From NCBI GenBank assembly GCA_041671045.1, contig JBAZCF010000012.1, positions 1-64,000 of the forward strand: DNA of 64,000 nucleotides, in the 5' to 3' direction. The notes below the pieces were generated by a model, which had not been told where the DNA came from, did not search any database, and was given only the letters and a program-made list of their open reading frames with translations. Both the position numbers and the translations under genes were made by a program. Positions 24,108 to 34,700 of this stretch are shown piece after piece. The first letter of the stretch is position 1. The number at the start of each line of letters is the position of its first letter. This DNA is from Parachlamydiales bacterium (GTDB lineage: Bacteria; Chlamydiota; Chlamydiia; Chlamydiales; JABDDJ01).

Positions 24108-27100
24108 TGCCTGAAGGGATAGAAAATACGTTTGAGAAGGGGGCGCACCAGGACAATGAACTGGTGGCGCAACCCAAAGGTACTTATCGCCGGAGTGTCA
24201 ACGGTAAGATTACGTCCCGCAAAGATGGTTCTTTTGCATGGGAAAGTATCAAAGGCAATATATTGGAGTTTGAAATTACCGTACAAGACTATTATTTTGA
24301 TCCCGTAACATCAGAGTGGCATACTCATGAATTACACACCAATTTTGTTCCTGTTGGAAATATTGAAGGAAAAGATAAAATTTTTTTGTTTTTTGTAGAA
24401 GATGATGGAAGTTTATTGATTGGATATGTTGGGAAGGAAACTGATGTTGGTTTTAACATCATTTATTATCTAAAAAACAATTTAGGAAACAACGGGATAT
24501 TTGGACGGGATATATTTACTTTCTCGACGGAAAAGTTTATAACCGGATATTCTATTTTTGAAAATGCAGAGATTGAAAGGATTTATTTCAGTAATAATGA
24601 TCTTCCGCCATTGACATTAAATATCGCTCCTCTTTTAATAGACAAAACAAACCTGTATTATTCAGAGTATCGTGAATTGTATGACGAGGCAAGTGAATTT
24701 TCATGGATTGATTCCGGCAAACTTGCCAGGTATTACATGGTACTTTCCGGGGCGACTTATTGGCCTGACGGACACCTGGTAAGACCAGGGGAGATATTTT
24801 CTATTGCAGATGACAATTCATCGTATATAGAATGTTCGCCAAACTTAAAAATTATTGATTTTTATCCTTTGCAGAATGCGGAATTTGATCCGTTACTAAA
24901 TTTTCCAAGCATTGAATCTACTGGAGTCATAGACGGTTATTTACCTTGTGGCAATTATATCTTTGCCGTAAGTTATTATACTCGTTGTGGTCATTATACC
25001 AATTGGAGTCCATTGTCACAATCCTTTGGAGTGGGAAAATATATGATAACTCCGGATCCAACTGTTATATATCGATCCGTATTGGATTGGCAACGATATA
25101 GAGGGGGTGATTTTGAAACCTATTCGGCAAAGGGTATTCAGTTGGTGTTGAAAAATACCGAAACAATATTTCATAAAATAAGGATTGCGGCATTCTTGGT
25201 TGACCCGGCCAATCCCTTGACTACCGGAAAGATCATCGCCGAGAAAGAAATAGGAAAAGTTTTATACGAAGATATTTTAACTGTTCCAGTTCCAACAGCA
25301 CAGGTAGACCTTACATTTGATTTTACTAATTACGCAGGAGCAGATGTAACCATTTCAGAAGTTATGGTAAGTACTACCAGATTGGAAAAAATAGAAGACT
25401 TAACCACCGCATTAAATTTTGCGATCACGGCAGGAGTACAGGAAGAATCAGAATTAAATATTGGTTCCAAAATAACTGGATCAATCAGGACATTGATACA
25501 GGAAATCCCTGGTGATGTTGTTAATCTTTTGAGTCCATACCAAGTAATGTTAAACAATGACGATACATTTCCTAATTATCCATTAACAGGACTTTATTCA
25601 TTGGATGGAAATGGTTATGTTAAAAAAGTAACTAATGCTCATAATGATAATAGTTTTGGACATTTATTGCCAAATCAATTTTATGAAGTTTGTGAATATC
25701 CTGTTGTTTATCCTGACAACAGTTCTAATTACTATCTTCCCGGAGAAAGATTTCAGTGTAATAACAATAGTTTTCACTCTTATAATTATAAGAATTATAA
25801 TAATGCGACACCTGGTTTTGTCAAACCCGTTTTTCCAGTATTGAAATATATTGATAAAAATGATAATTATATTTATGATTGGGTTTCATTAAACGAACAA
25901 ACTGGTCTGAAAATGACCGGTAACCAATTGGCAGGATATTGGGGCAATGAAACGTACCGAATTGGGTTGTTGCCAATAAGTAAATCTGGTCGTCCAATGT
26001 ATGTAAGATGGATTGCAGATTGGGATACATTGGAAAGACAAAAAGGTTATACTGCAACAGATAACTGTTATTATGTTGAACCGTTGGGAAGTATTGTAGA
26101 ACCTGGTAAATTACATTGGACTGGAGATTTGTCTTTAGTAAAAAAATATAATATGGCTCAACCGGTCCCGTGCGATGTGTATCGTTCATTGCAATATTTA
26201 TATCCTTTGGTCACTGTCGATCTTACTGATATCATTAATGATATAAGTGGATTTTGTATTGTTCGAGCACCAAGAGATAAAAAAATCATCTCTGAAGGTT
26301 TTGTGGAACCTATTATAAAACAATTAATACAAACAAATCCACTTGGCGGAACGGCAGAATATGGAATAAAAGTAATAAGAACACCGGGATTCAATGATGG
26401 TCGTGGTGTTTATGATTTTCTTTTAGAACAAGAGGATCTTTCCGATTTATTTGTTCAGGATCAATATATTTATATTACACCTGAACATTTGTTTAAATCA
26501 GATTTTGTGTTTGACTTGAATTCTATAGTAAAGCCAGTAAGAATCTTTAGTGTTATCAGTCCTGCCGTTTTTATTGAAGAATTTGGTGGCGATGAAACTT
26601 ATCATACCGGTGGTCATTACAAAATATTCTACAGGAAATTTTATGATCAACAGATAGTCACGCCGTCTTTTGATGGAGAAGTTTCCGTAGAAAACGCAAC
26701 TGCAATTACTGAAGGACAAGTCGAACTTAATCTTGATTATAATTTTGTTGATTTCTGGAACATTGCAAAATCCGTATTAACAAATATAAATACTGCTATA
26801 GACGAACAGTATTGTGCAAGAGCAAGCCGGGGACTTTTACTTTTGTTAAGTCTGTCAAGAAATTGGAATGAATTACCAAACCCGGCCGGTGCTGCACATG
26901 ATTATTGGTCTCAAGATAGCAATATTATGATCGTTCAACAACAAAAGACAAGAGTTGGACTATATAATGATACACCTGAAAGTTTTGCCAATACGGATTA
27001 TATGACTGTTGGACATTATCAAAAAGTGGATCAGGATTTTAAAGATGCAATTCTTAAGGATGGAAGGTATATCGTTAATGATATTCAACTTACCGGAGGG

Positions 27101-28516
27101 GATTGTTATATATCACTATTTGACTTTACAAGACTTTTAATAAATGGAAATAATCTTTACCAGGAAGACGATGAACCGAACAGATATTTTAATTTTCAAC
27201 GGGGAGATACAATAATTGTTCCATTACAAACATCAATGAACTTAAATTCCCGCAACAATAGGAATTCATCGTATTACAAACCATCGGCAATTGAGGCAAA
27301 TCGTGGTATTTGTTATACTCCTCTTACCGAAGAGTCTGAATTTGAAGTTAAGATTTCGTCACAAACCGGGTTTTTAGAGAATTTCAATTATAACAATTCT
27401 TTTTCCAATCAGGCAGGACAAAATCTTTATCCAGGTTATCCGTTGAATCTCTCCATGTTGAACAGTTTTTTAATGCGATTGCGATGGGGAAACAAAAAAG
27501 TATATGGTGAACTCGACGATGCATTCCGTAAATATCCTGCCCTGCAATTTTTGGATGTAAACGGTTTTTTCGGCAAAATTAACAATATCAAATCCAACCG
27601 GCAGTATCTCGTCTATTGGCAAGACAATTGCGTAGGATATATACCCATACAGGAAAAGGTATTGACATCTACCGTTGCCGGTGCCTATGTCCAACTTGGT
27701 ATTGGTAATGCTTTTGAGATATACGATGAACTGGGCAAGACTTATGGGAACCGGGACCGGCTTTCGCTACTGGAAGCCAACGAAGTGTTCACCTGGTTTG
27801 ACCGCAGGAATATGTGTGTGATCATGATGGACCGTACCATGAAACTCGGAGACAAGTCCAAAGTGCCTGGTATAGACACCTTGCTGAACAACATGGGCCT
27901 GTCGGCCAATACGAACGCATTTCCCGGGATTAACGGAACGGTATACTCCTATTATGATTATTTCAAAAAGATCGCGTACATGACCTTCTGGAACACTGTA
28001 GGACGGCAACCGGTGGAGGATAACTTGACTATTGGTATTGATCTGGAAAGAGGGATATTCCATGGTGAATTTCAGTTCTATCCCATACTGGCCTATTCTG
28101 CGGATAAACAATTAAAAATCGCTCAAAGTGATAACAAAGTATATACTCATGATGAAATCTCTGTAACTTTGTTTGGAGAGACTTTTGAATCGTTTATTGA
28201 AATAGTGGTGACCGGTGGATTTGATGTGTTTCTAAAGTTCGTCAACATGATCTGTATGGGTAATGAGAATTTCTTCACCAAAATCAAGTTCTCGGCAAAT
28301 TTTCAATATGATACAGGATTGTATTTGAATGAAGTCGAAGAGACAGTAGATACACGGAATTACAAACGGTTCCTGGATGATATGCGGTTTTCTATACCGC
28401 AAGGTATATTGGGCAGGATGGAAGGTAAGGCGATGGTAGTAAGATTCACTAACGAAACACCGTTAAATACTGTGAAGTTATTAAGGACGAGTACTAAAAT
28501 CATAAAACTTACATAA
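24107..28516 (+). CDS. Large tail hub / nozzle protein
   Basis: 1469 residues, mostly beta-rich, beginning MPEGIENTFEKGAHQDNELV, followed by GTYRRSVNGKITSRKDGSFAWE, a start that fits podovirus gp10-like/crAss tail-hub proteins. It follows the ring genes and precedes the ejection genes, where crAss-like phages encode the tail barrel. Base composition changes within the gene: both ends use C/G-rich codons like the neighbours, while roughly 24300-27450 is markedly A/T rich, suggesting a replaced host-specific central region. No catalytic motif recognised. Confidence 0.65.
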   Translation: MPEGIENTFEKGAHQDNELVAQPKGTYRRSVNGKITSRKDGSFAWESIKGNILEFEITVQDYYFDPVTSEWHTHELHTNFVPVGNIEGKDKIFLFFVEDDGSLLIGYVGKETDVGFNIIYYLKNNLGNNGIFGRDIFTFSTEKFITGYSIFENAEIERIYFSNNDLPPLTLNIAPLLIDKTNLYYSEYRELYDEASEFSWIDSGKLARYYMVLSGATYWPDGHLVRPGEIFSIADDNSSYIECSPNLKIIDFYPLQNAEFDPLLNFPSIESTGVIDGYLPCGNYIFAVSYYTRCGHYTNWSPLSQSFGVGKYMITPDPTVIYRSVLDWQRYRGGDFETYSAKGIQLVLKNTETIFHKIRIAAFLVDPANPLTTGKIIAEKEIGKVLYEDILTVPVPTAQVDLTFDFTNYAGADVTISEVMVSTTRLEKIEDLTTALNFAITAGVQEESELNIGSKITGSIRTLIQEIPGDVVNLLSPYQVMLNNDDTFPNYPLTGLYSLDGNGYVKKVTNAHNDNSFGHLLPNQFYEVCEYPVVYPDNSSNYYLPGERFQCNNNSFHSYNYKNYNNATPGFVKPVFPVLKYIDKNDNYIYDWVSLNEQTGLKMTGNQLAGYWGNETYRIGLLPISKSGRPMYVRWIADWDTLERQKGYTATDNCYYVEPLGSIVEPGKLHWTGDLSLVKKYNMAQPVPCDVYRSLQYLYPLVTVDLTDIINDISGFCIVRAPRDKKIISEGFVEPIIKQLIQTNPLGGTAEYGIKVIRTPGFNDGRGVYDFLLEQEDLSDLFVQDQYIYITPEHLFKSDFVFDLNSIVKPVRIFSVISPAVFIEEFGGDETYHTGGHYKIFYRKFYDQQIVTPSFDGEVSVENATAITEGQVELNLDYNFVDFWNIAKSVLTNINTAIDEQYCARASRGLLLLLSLSRNWNELPNPAGAAHDYWSQDSNIMIVQQQKTRVGLYNDTPESFANTDYMTVGHYQKVDQDFKDAILKDGRYIVNDIQLTGGDCYISLFDFTRLLINGNNLYQEDDEPNRYFNFQRGDTIIVPLQTSMNLNSRNNRNSSYYKPSAIEANRGICYTPLTEESEFEVKISSQTGFLENFNYNNSFSNQAGQNLYPGYPLNLSMLNSFLMRLRWGNKKVYGELDDAFRKYPALQFLDVNGFFGKINNIKSNRQYLVYWQDNCVGYIPIQEKVLTSTVAGAYVQLGIGNAFEIYDELGKTYGNRDRLSLLEANEVFTWFDRRNMCVIMMDRTMKLGDKSKVPGIDTLLNNMGLSANTNAFPGINGTVYSYYDYFKKIAYMTFWNTVGRQPVEDNLTIGIDLERGIFHGEFQFYPILAYSADKQLKIAQSDNKVYTHDEISVTLFGETFESFIEIVVTGGFDVFLKFVNMICMGNENFFTKIKFSANFQYDTGLYLNEVEETVDTRNYKRFLDDMRFSIPQGILGRMEGKAMVVRFTNETPLNTVKLLRTSTKIIKLT

Positions 28517-28517
28517 A

Positions 28518-29222
28518 ATGGCATGGATAGCACCATTAGCAATTGGAGCTGCACAACTCGGGATGGGTATCTGGCAGAGTATTAAAACTACCCGGGAACG
28601 TAAACGTGTTGATGCGGAGACCAAAGCACAACAGGTTCCCGGTGAACTTTACGAAAGTAAAGGTGTTGCCGATGAGTTACGCCAGGATGCTTTGCAGACC
28701 AAAGGTATACAGGAAGGTCAGGCGATGGACCGCGATGTTATGCGTAGGACCGTAGGAGCCGGGGTATCTTCCAGCCCTGCAGGCCGTGTACAAAATGACA
28801 TTGCTTCTAACATTGAAAAAGGAGTGGATGTCAATGCTATCTATGCAGACTATCGTAAGTCATTGGCAGAGACGGCAAAACTTGAAATGGGTATTAATTC
28901 CGAAATATCGAGAGCAAAGTTTGATGTGTTCAGTCAAAATATGCAAGTACAGAGTCGTAACGACGATATTTACAACCGTCGGCAGGAAGCATGGGCGGGA
29001 TTGATGAATGCCGGTATGAGCAATGTGGCTGGTGCTTTCCAGTCCAGACAGAATAATTTAGACTTAAACCGGTACGGTGACCCAAATTATAAATCTGATC
29101 TTTCTAATAAACTAAATGATGGTACTATTCCTATTAATTCAGATGATTATACTAAAGCGATGAAGTATTATCAAAGTGGCAATTATGATGCAGCCTATAG
29201 AACTTATCAACGATATAAATAA
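28518..29222 (+). CDS. Internal virion / DNA ejection protein candidate
   Basis: 234 residues. The hydrophobic, Ala/Gly-rich N-terminus (WIAPLAIGAAQLGMGIWQS) is followed by a long helical, Gln- and Ala-rich body. This small-residue N-terminal helix plus helical core is typical of podovirus ejection proteins. It lies 1 nt after the hub gene and just before further cargo-like genes. C-terminal ends in NYDAAYRTYQRYK. Confidence 0.55.
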   Translation: MAWIAPLAIGAAQLGMGIWQSIKTTRERKRVDAETKAQQVPGELYESKGVADELRQDALQTKGIQEGQAMDRDVMRRTVGAGVSSSPAGRVQNDIASNIEKGVDVNAIYADYRKSLAETAKLEMGINSEISRAKFDVFSQNMQVQSRNDDIYNRRQEAWAGLMNAGMSNVAGAFQSRQNNLDLNRYGDPNYKSDLSNKLNDGTIPINSDDYTKAMKYYQSGNYDAAYRTYQRYK

Positions 29223-29230
29223 TAATAACC

Positions 29231-30634
29231 ATGGCATATATTGATTATGGACTTGGACTGGGACTTGCCTATAAATTCGATTTCGATTCGGCAAATCGGT
29301 TTAAAATGGCTGCTGTGGAAATGGGTCAACGGGAAGCCGAACGGAAATATCAACGGGAACGTGATGCCCGTCAGGATGAAGATCGCCTTAATGCAAGAAA
29401 AAATCAGGCAACACAAGAATATTATGATCGTTTAAAAAAAGGAGTAGATGTTGTAAGAAGTAAATGGGCACAAGCAGAAATTGACAAAGCGGCACTGGAA
29501 GAAACGACAAAACTTGGGACCATCCCGCTCGATCCCAATTGGCAGCAAAGTATGGATAACCAGGTAAAAGTTGATCAAGCAAATGCACGTCTGCAAAACA
29601 ACCCGGCCATCAGGACCATAGCACAAGCAAAATCAAAATTTGATCTGGCGATGGATGATTATGAAAAAGGAGTGATAAAGTTGGATAAATTTAAAGAAGA
29701 AGAAAGAAAATATAATGATTTTCTGGAAAAGGGACCATCTGCAGGAGTGTATGACTACCAACCTATGAAAGTCCAACTCACGGATAAATTCGACGATTAT
29801 TACGGTCAATTCACAGAAGAATCTGGGAAGGCCGAAGAACGAAAAGTAATAGACAGTCAATTTTACAAGTTAAATTATGATGATATTCATGCCGCCTTTG
29901 AAAGTCTTGAGGATGGTCAAAAAAAGTATTTCGCATCGGAACTTGGATATGTACAACGCATGTCTCAAATGTATACCAATCCTGTAGCAAAATCTTCCGG
30001 TAGTGGAGGATATCATGAACCGACGGAATATGAAAAGAAAATGCAGGAAGTCTCTGCAACTTATAAGGAACTTGTGATAAAGACCAGTCCAGAAGGAACC
30101 GATGAGGAAAGTTACAATTTTGTCGATAGTAATATATCTGCTTTTATCCCAAGTGAATCTCGTGGTGGATACAATTATTATACAGATCCAAAAATTGTTC
30201 TTATCGATGAAAACCAGTCTACACTGGATCCAAATATGCAAGTTAAAAAACCTGGAGGAATAGTCTTTGATTCTATTAAGACACCGGTAGGAACCTTTGT
30301 ATTTCCCGAGACAACAGATTCATACCGAAAAATTGATAAAAAAATATATATCGAAACAGAATTCCAGGCACCGTTTACCGGATTCAGCAAAGATAAAGAC
30401 GATGTCGATGCCAATGGATTCAGAAAAACAACCGATCCTACGTTTAATAAACTGAATGCAAAAGGAAGGATCATTTCAGTTGATATGAGTGGAGATGTAC
30501 CAGTGTATCGGTTCAAAGCATTCTCTCCGTTCAGTTCGTCAAGAAAAGCCGCAATAGAATATAATGACGCCAAATGGGGCAATGCGGACTGGCAGAGTAT
30601 GGAAGAAGATTTAGATAATACTCCGAGATATTAA
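29231..30634 (+). CDS. Virion cargo protein candidate (467 aa)
   Basis: About residues 10-240 are almost wholly charged helix (QREAERKYQRERDARQDEDR, then a long coiled coil). The C-terminal half (about 290-467) is beta-rich. No family recognised. The position between an ejection-like protein and the transglycosylase/polymerase genes suggests internal cargo released with the DNA. The ATG overlaps an ACCATGG context and follows a short spacer. Confidence 0.55.
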   Translation: MAYIDYGLGLGLAYKFDFDSANRFKMAAVEMGQREAERKYQRERDARQDEDRLNARKNQATQEYYDRLKKGVDVVRSKWAQAEIDKAALEETTKLGTIPLDPNWQQSMDNQVKVDQANARLQNNPAIRTIAQAKSKFDLAMDDYEKGVIKLDKFKEEERKYNDFLEKGPSAGVYDYQPMKVQLTDKFDDYYGQFTEESGKAEERKVIDSQFYKLNYDDIHAAFESLEDGQKKYFASELGYVQRMSQMYTNPVAKSSGSGGYHEPTEYEKKMQEVSATYKELVIKTSPEGTDEESYNFVDSNISAFIPSESRGGYNYYTDPKIVLIDENQSTLDPNMQVKKPGGIVFDSIKTPVGTFVFPETTDSYRKIDKKIYIETEFQAPFTGFSKDKDDVDANGFRKTTDPTFNKLNAKGRIISVDMSGDVPVYRFKAFSPFSSSRKAAIEYNDAKWGNADWQSMEEDLDNTPRY

Positions 30635-30638
30635 AGAT

Positions 30639-31703
30639 ATGGCAAAGTGTTCTGCAAAAAAGGTTTATGCGTCAGTTGGGCTTTCCACGTCAAAAAATAT
30701 CGGCAAGACAAAATGGACTATTGTGAAAGACTTGAAAGACATGCCTACACATGAACAAGGCGGAGTCGATGTCCAGATAGGACTGCAAGGAGTATCTTTT
30801 AAACATTCTTCCGGCAAGGAAATCCATGCCGCATACGGATTATATGTTCCTAAAAAGAAAGAATACATTTCGATAGGAGCAACGGCAACACACGAACGAT
30901 TAACAATGCCAACGACTAAATCTGATATTCAAATACCTAATTCAGTTATATATGATCCGCAACGTTTGGAAAATATTGAAGACCAGACCTGGGAACGTAC
31001 CCGGCATGCCCAAATTAAAAAGGGATGGGAAGAACAACAGGCCAGATTACTGGAGATACCCGATACCCGTACTATCAATCCTGCAACAAATCAACCAATA
31101 AGACCAAATGCCGATCTATTTTCCATTCCGGGTGTGAAGTCGTTTGATCCGGAATTGATCAAAGAAACATTCAGGTTTTCAAAAAAATATGGCGTTGATC
31201 CTTATGAAGCATTGGCAGTATTGATACAAGAGTCAAAATTAGGTACAGCCACACATCCGGATTTTAGTGGTAAACCTAAAGATCCGACAAAAGCAAAAGT
31301 TCCCGTCGGCAAAGCCAATATTGGTCATGTTCTTGATAAGGAAATCATTGGGCAATCATTAAATCCTATAGAACGTTCCATATTAGGACTTAAAAAAGCA
31401 AATGATTCTTACAAAGGAAGATATGCTGAACTTGGTATTACCTATCCTGCTGAAGAAGAAACATACCGAAGATTACAAGTATATAACGGACTGGATAAAC
31501 TCTATCCCGATACGGAAATTAAATATCATGGCGGGCCTGTTAATGCATTTTATGGTGTCCCTGTGACAAAAGATAATCCAATAGATTTGACTAAAAACCC
31601 AATCTACGGAAAAGTAATCGTATCGGTTACTGATGTCTTGCAAAAAAATGCCGATATTCAAAGGTTATACAATGAGATTTACGGTGAAAGTATTGTAAAA
31701 TAA
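30639..31703 (+). CDS. Virion protein with lytic-transglycosylase-like domain
   Basis: 354 residues. The N-terminal part contains DMPTHEQGGVDVQIGLQGVS, which resembles a short module found at the start of crAss-like cargo proteins. The C-terminal half has FRFSKKYGVDPYEALAVLIQ followed by Glu198-Ser (QESKLG), matching the catalytic helix of SLT-type lytic transglycosylases (Y-G-V-x-P ... E-S). Later Gly-rich turns are less clear, so a catalytically modified domain is possible. It would cut peptidoglycan locally during DNA entry. Overlaps the giant gene by 1 nt (TAATG), so the two are translated together. Confidence 0.6.
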   Translation: MAKCSAKKVYASVGLSTSKNIGKTKWTIVKDLKDMPTHEQGGVDVQIGLQGVSFKHSSGKEIHAAYGLYVPKKKEYISIGATATHERLTMPTTKSDIQIPNSVIYDPQRLENIEDQTWERTRHAQIKKGWEEQQARLLEIPDTRTINPATNQPIRPNADLFSIPGVKSFDPELIKETFRFSKKYGVDPYEALAVLIQESKLGTATHPDFSGKPKDPTKAKVPVGKANIGHVLDKEIIGQSLNPIERSILGLKKANDSYKGRYAELGITYPAEEETYRRLQVYNGLDKLYPDTEIKYHGGPVNAFYGVPVTKDNPIDLTKNPIYGKVIVSVTDVLQKNADIQRLYNEIYGESIVK

Positions 31704-34700
31704 TGAAGCAGAATATTCCTATAGAAGCAGAGAAGTCAGAGTTGATACTCCGTAACGAAAACGGAGACCATGCCATTATTCCGGCACGATACCGTTCAAA
31801 AGTCAAGTATCTTTTGCAGCACGGGCACCATAATGCCGTGACCAATCTGGTGAATACATTACCGGTTATGGAAGACTATGCCGAAGATGGGACTGTAGTA
31901 CCTGCCGGACAATCAGAACAGCCACAACAGGATGGTGAAATTTATTTTGAAATAGAAGGGAAGATTTATTCTTATACCAACCTTAAAAAGAAAGGATGGC
32001 CGAATGAAGAACTTTCCAAACATAATACATACAAACGTGCCAGGAGTGGTGCGGGATTTGTGAAAGTCTCCGAAGGAAGACAAGAGAAATCTGTAGAACA
32101 ACCTTTACCGGAATGGACAAAAGGCCAGACGAAAAAACCTGCCGAGCAACCCGTTTCAGAACAACCCGTAGAACAACAGGAAGAAAAACCAAAAGAACAA
32201 TCTATTACTGAAGGGAACTTCACTTATATACGTAATCCACAGACCGGAAAAGTTTATGTAAAACATAAGGATGCCAATTCATTCCAGGATCTGGATGAGA
32301 AAAGAGTGTCCAGTCCTAATATGATCCCAGTCATAGATGAAGTTGAGAAAAAATTTAACGACCAGTTTGGTATTGTTGATCCATGGCAACAACAAGTAAA
32401 TTTTGTTTTAAGCCAGAACGAAGATGTGTATAAGACTTATATCGGTGAATTCGACAAACAGATAAAAGAAAAAGAAGATCAGATAAGAAAACTGGAAATA
32501 TCCGCACCGAAAAGTAATGCGGTACAGATCAGTCCTGAAGGAATACCTATGGTAACCGAACAACCCGGCAATGATGAAGTGTTCAAATTAAGATCACAGG
32601 TAAATGATTTAAAACTTTACAAAACAAGACTGGATAAATCTTACAAACAACCGGTAGAACTTTACAACATAGCACGTAAGACCATAAAGGATCATGGTGA
32701 AATGGTACAGAAGGATTACACCAAAGATCCCGTTCAGGGGATGAATGATGTGTATCGTTACCGTGCTCCTATACTTAAACAATATCTTCCGCCGGAAGGA
32801 CAGGATCAGTTTGAATTCGTCCTGAAACTTCAGGATATCGATGAACAGGTGAGAAAAAATAAAGAGGCCATTCAGTATGAAAAGGATCATCCACCTGAAG
32901 CTTCAATGACAGGGAAGAAATCGACTTTGCAGACCCTGGAAGAGAAAAGAAAAGAACTATCAGAAAAACGTGGCAAAATCCGCAGTGAAATACAGGCACA
33001 CAAGTCCGGTTATATCGGAATACTCGATAAGATAATCGATCAGAAAACACAACAAGTTTCATCAGAACCCGATTTGCAGAAAAGAATGGAACTGCAAAAT
33101 GAAATACTGGGTTATCAACAGTTAAAAACCACTATATATAAATCACAGGAAGAACAAGTCAATGACCTTTCGAAACAATATGAATCGGAACTGATAAAAT
33201 TTGCAGACCTTATTCCCAATGTCACCCCTCGGGAAGCTCTAAACTTTTATTTCCAGACGTTGGTCACGCAACAACAGCAACTCATGGATGACCTTCGCCT
33301 GGGACAGTCGGCTTTCAGGGACAATATGGTTAACCTCGCATCCAATTTTAAGAATAATGCAAAACTTGAACAGTTATATGGTCCCGACGGTGTTGAAGCG
33401 AAGATTAGAACTATTGCCCCTGCATTATTGCTGGATGAATTACCAAAAGAATACCTTACCGGCAATAAAGTGGATCCTGACCAGGGATGGTTAAAACGTC
33501 AGGCAGATAAAGCATTCAGCCGTGAGTATCCTTTGGGTAACATTGTTTTAAAAATCGAACAGACCTACAGTCCGCACATGCAGGCTGTCAGCCAAACAGT
33601 TTCCCAACAGGCACAGGCGTTGAACTCCGCATTGACCGAATCCGGCATTGACAAGTATTTAAACAATACCGCCAATAAGGTGATACAAGATAAAGCAGAT
33701 GTAAAGCATTGGAGTAGTGAAGATATCGGAAATATGGTCGGCCCTACTCTTGGCATTCTATTGCCTATGGCCATAGGAAACGTTGCTTTTGCCGGTGTAA
33801 AAGCATTGGTGCCTTTTGCTAATATGGTTCGCGGAGTGAAACTGGCCAACAGTGTAAGCAAGGCAAATAAAATTGTAAAAGGTGCAAAACTTCTCGGTGC
33901 AGAAATGGCAGAGATGGGTGCCGAGTATAAACTTGGCGGGATGATTTTTTCTGGCAATGACCAGATAAGAAGCGAAGCCGATTTTCAGTCCGGAGCATTC
34001 GGTGCTGTCGGGTCCTCTGCAGTCCGTGCCATTCCCATGCCTGGAATTGTAAAAGCGGTATTCGGCAAGAATTCCGGTAAGTTCATGAAACTTCTGCAAA
34101 AAAAAGTACAGACTACCGGAAAACTTGTTCCGAGAAAAAGCGCCGACCTTATCGGTAGGGGTTTCGGTGAATTTGGAGAGGAATTCAACCAGACTACATG
34201 GCAACTGTATCGTGACACGGAAAACAAGAGTGATTTCAAAGAACAGTTCCAACAACAATTTGGTTCTGTTGATGATTCGTTTCATTTTTTCACACAGACT
34301 TTTGGCATGGGTCTTATTTTTGGCATGGGAGGTCATTTAGGACAGGTTTATACAGAAAGTATTAAATCCACTCGTGCGAAAGTCAAGAGTGCAACACAGG
34401 CCACGGCAGGGGCAAATTTTGCCACTTCTTTTCTTGCCAAGTATCAGGCCAAAGATATTGCCAGTGACCCGGGCAAATATGACATCGAAACACTGGCAAC
34501 GGCATATAATGTATTGGATAGTTTTGAAAAGGAAGGCAATATTGATACCAGGGAGAAAACGGCAAAGAAAAAAATTGAAACAGAACTTCGTTCCAGAGAT
34601 GTTGAAGACATTGAAATTAATGCCATCGCAAAAAAAGCCAGGCTGAACTATACTGCAGAAATACTTGACGCAGCAAAAGATAGCAAACTTGCCAAAGAAG

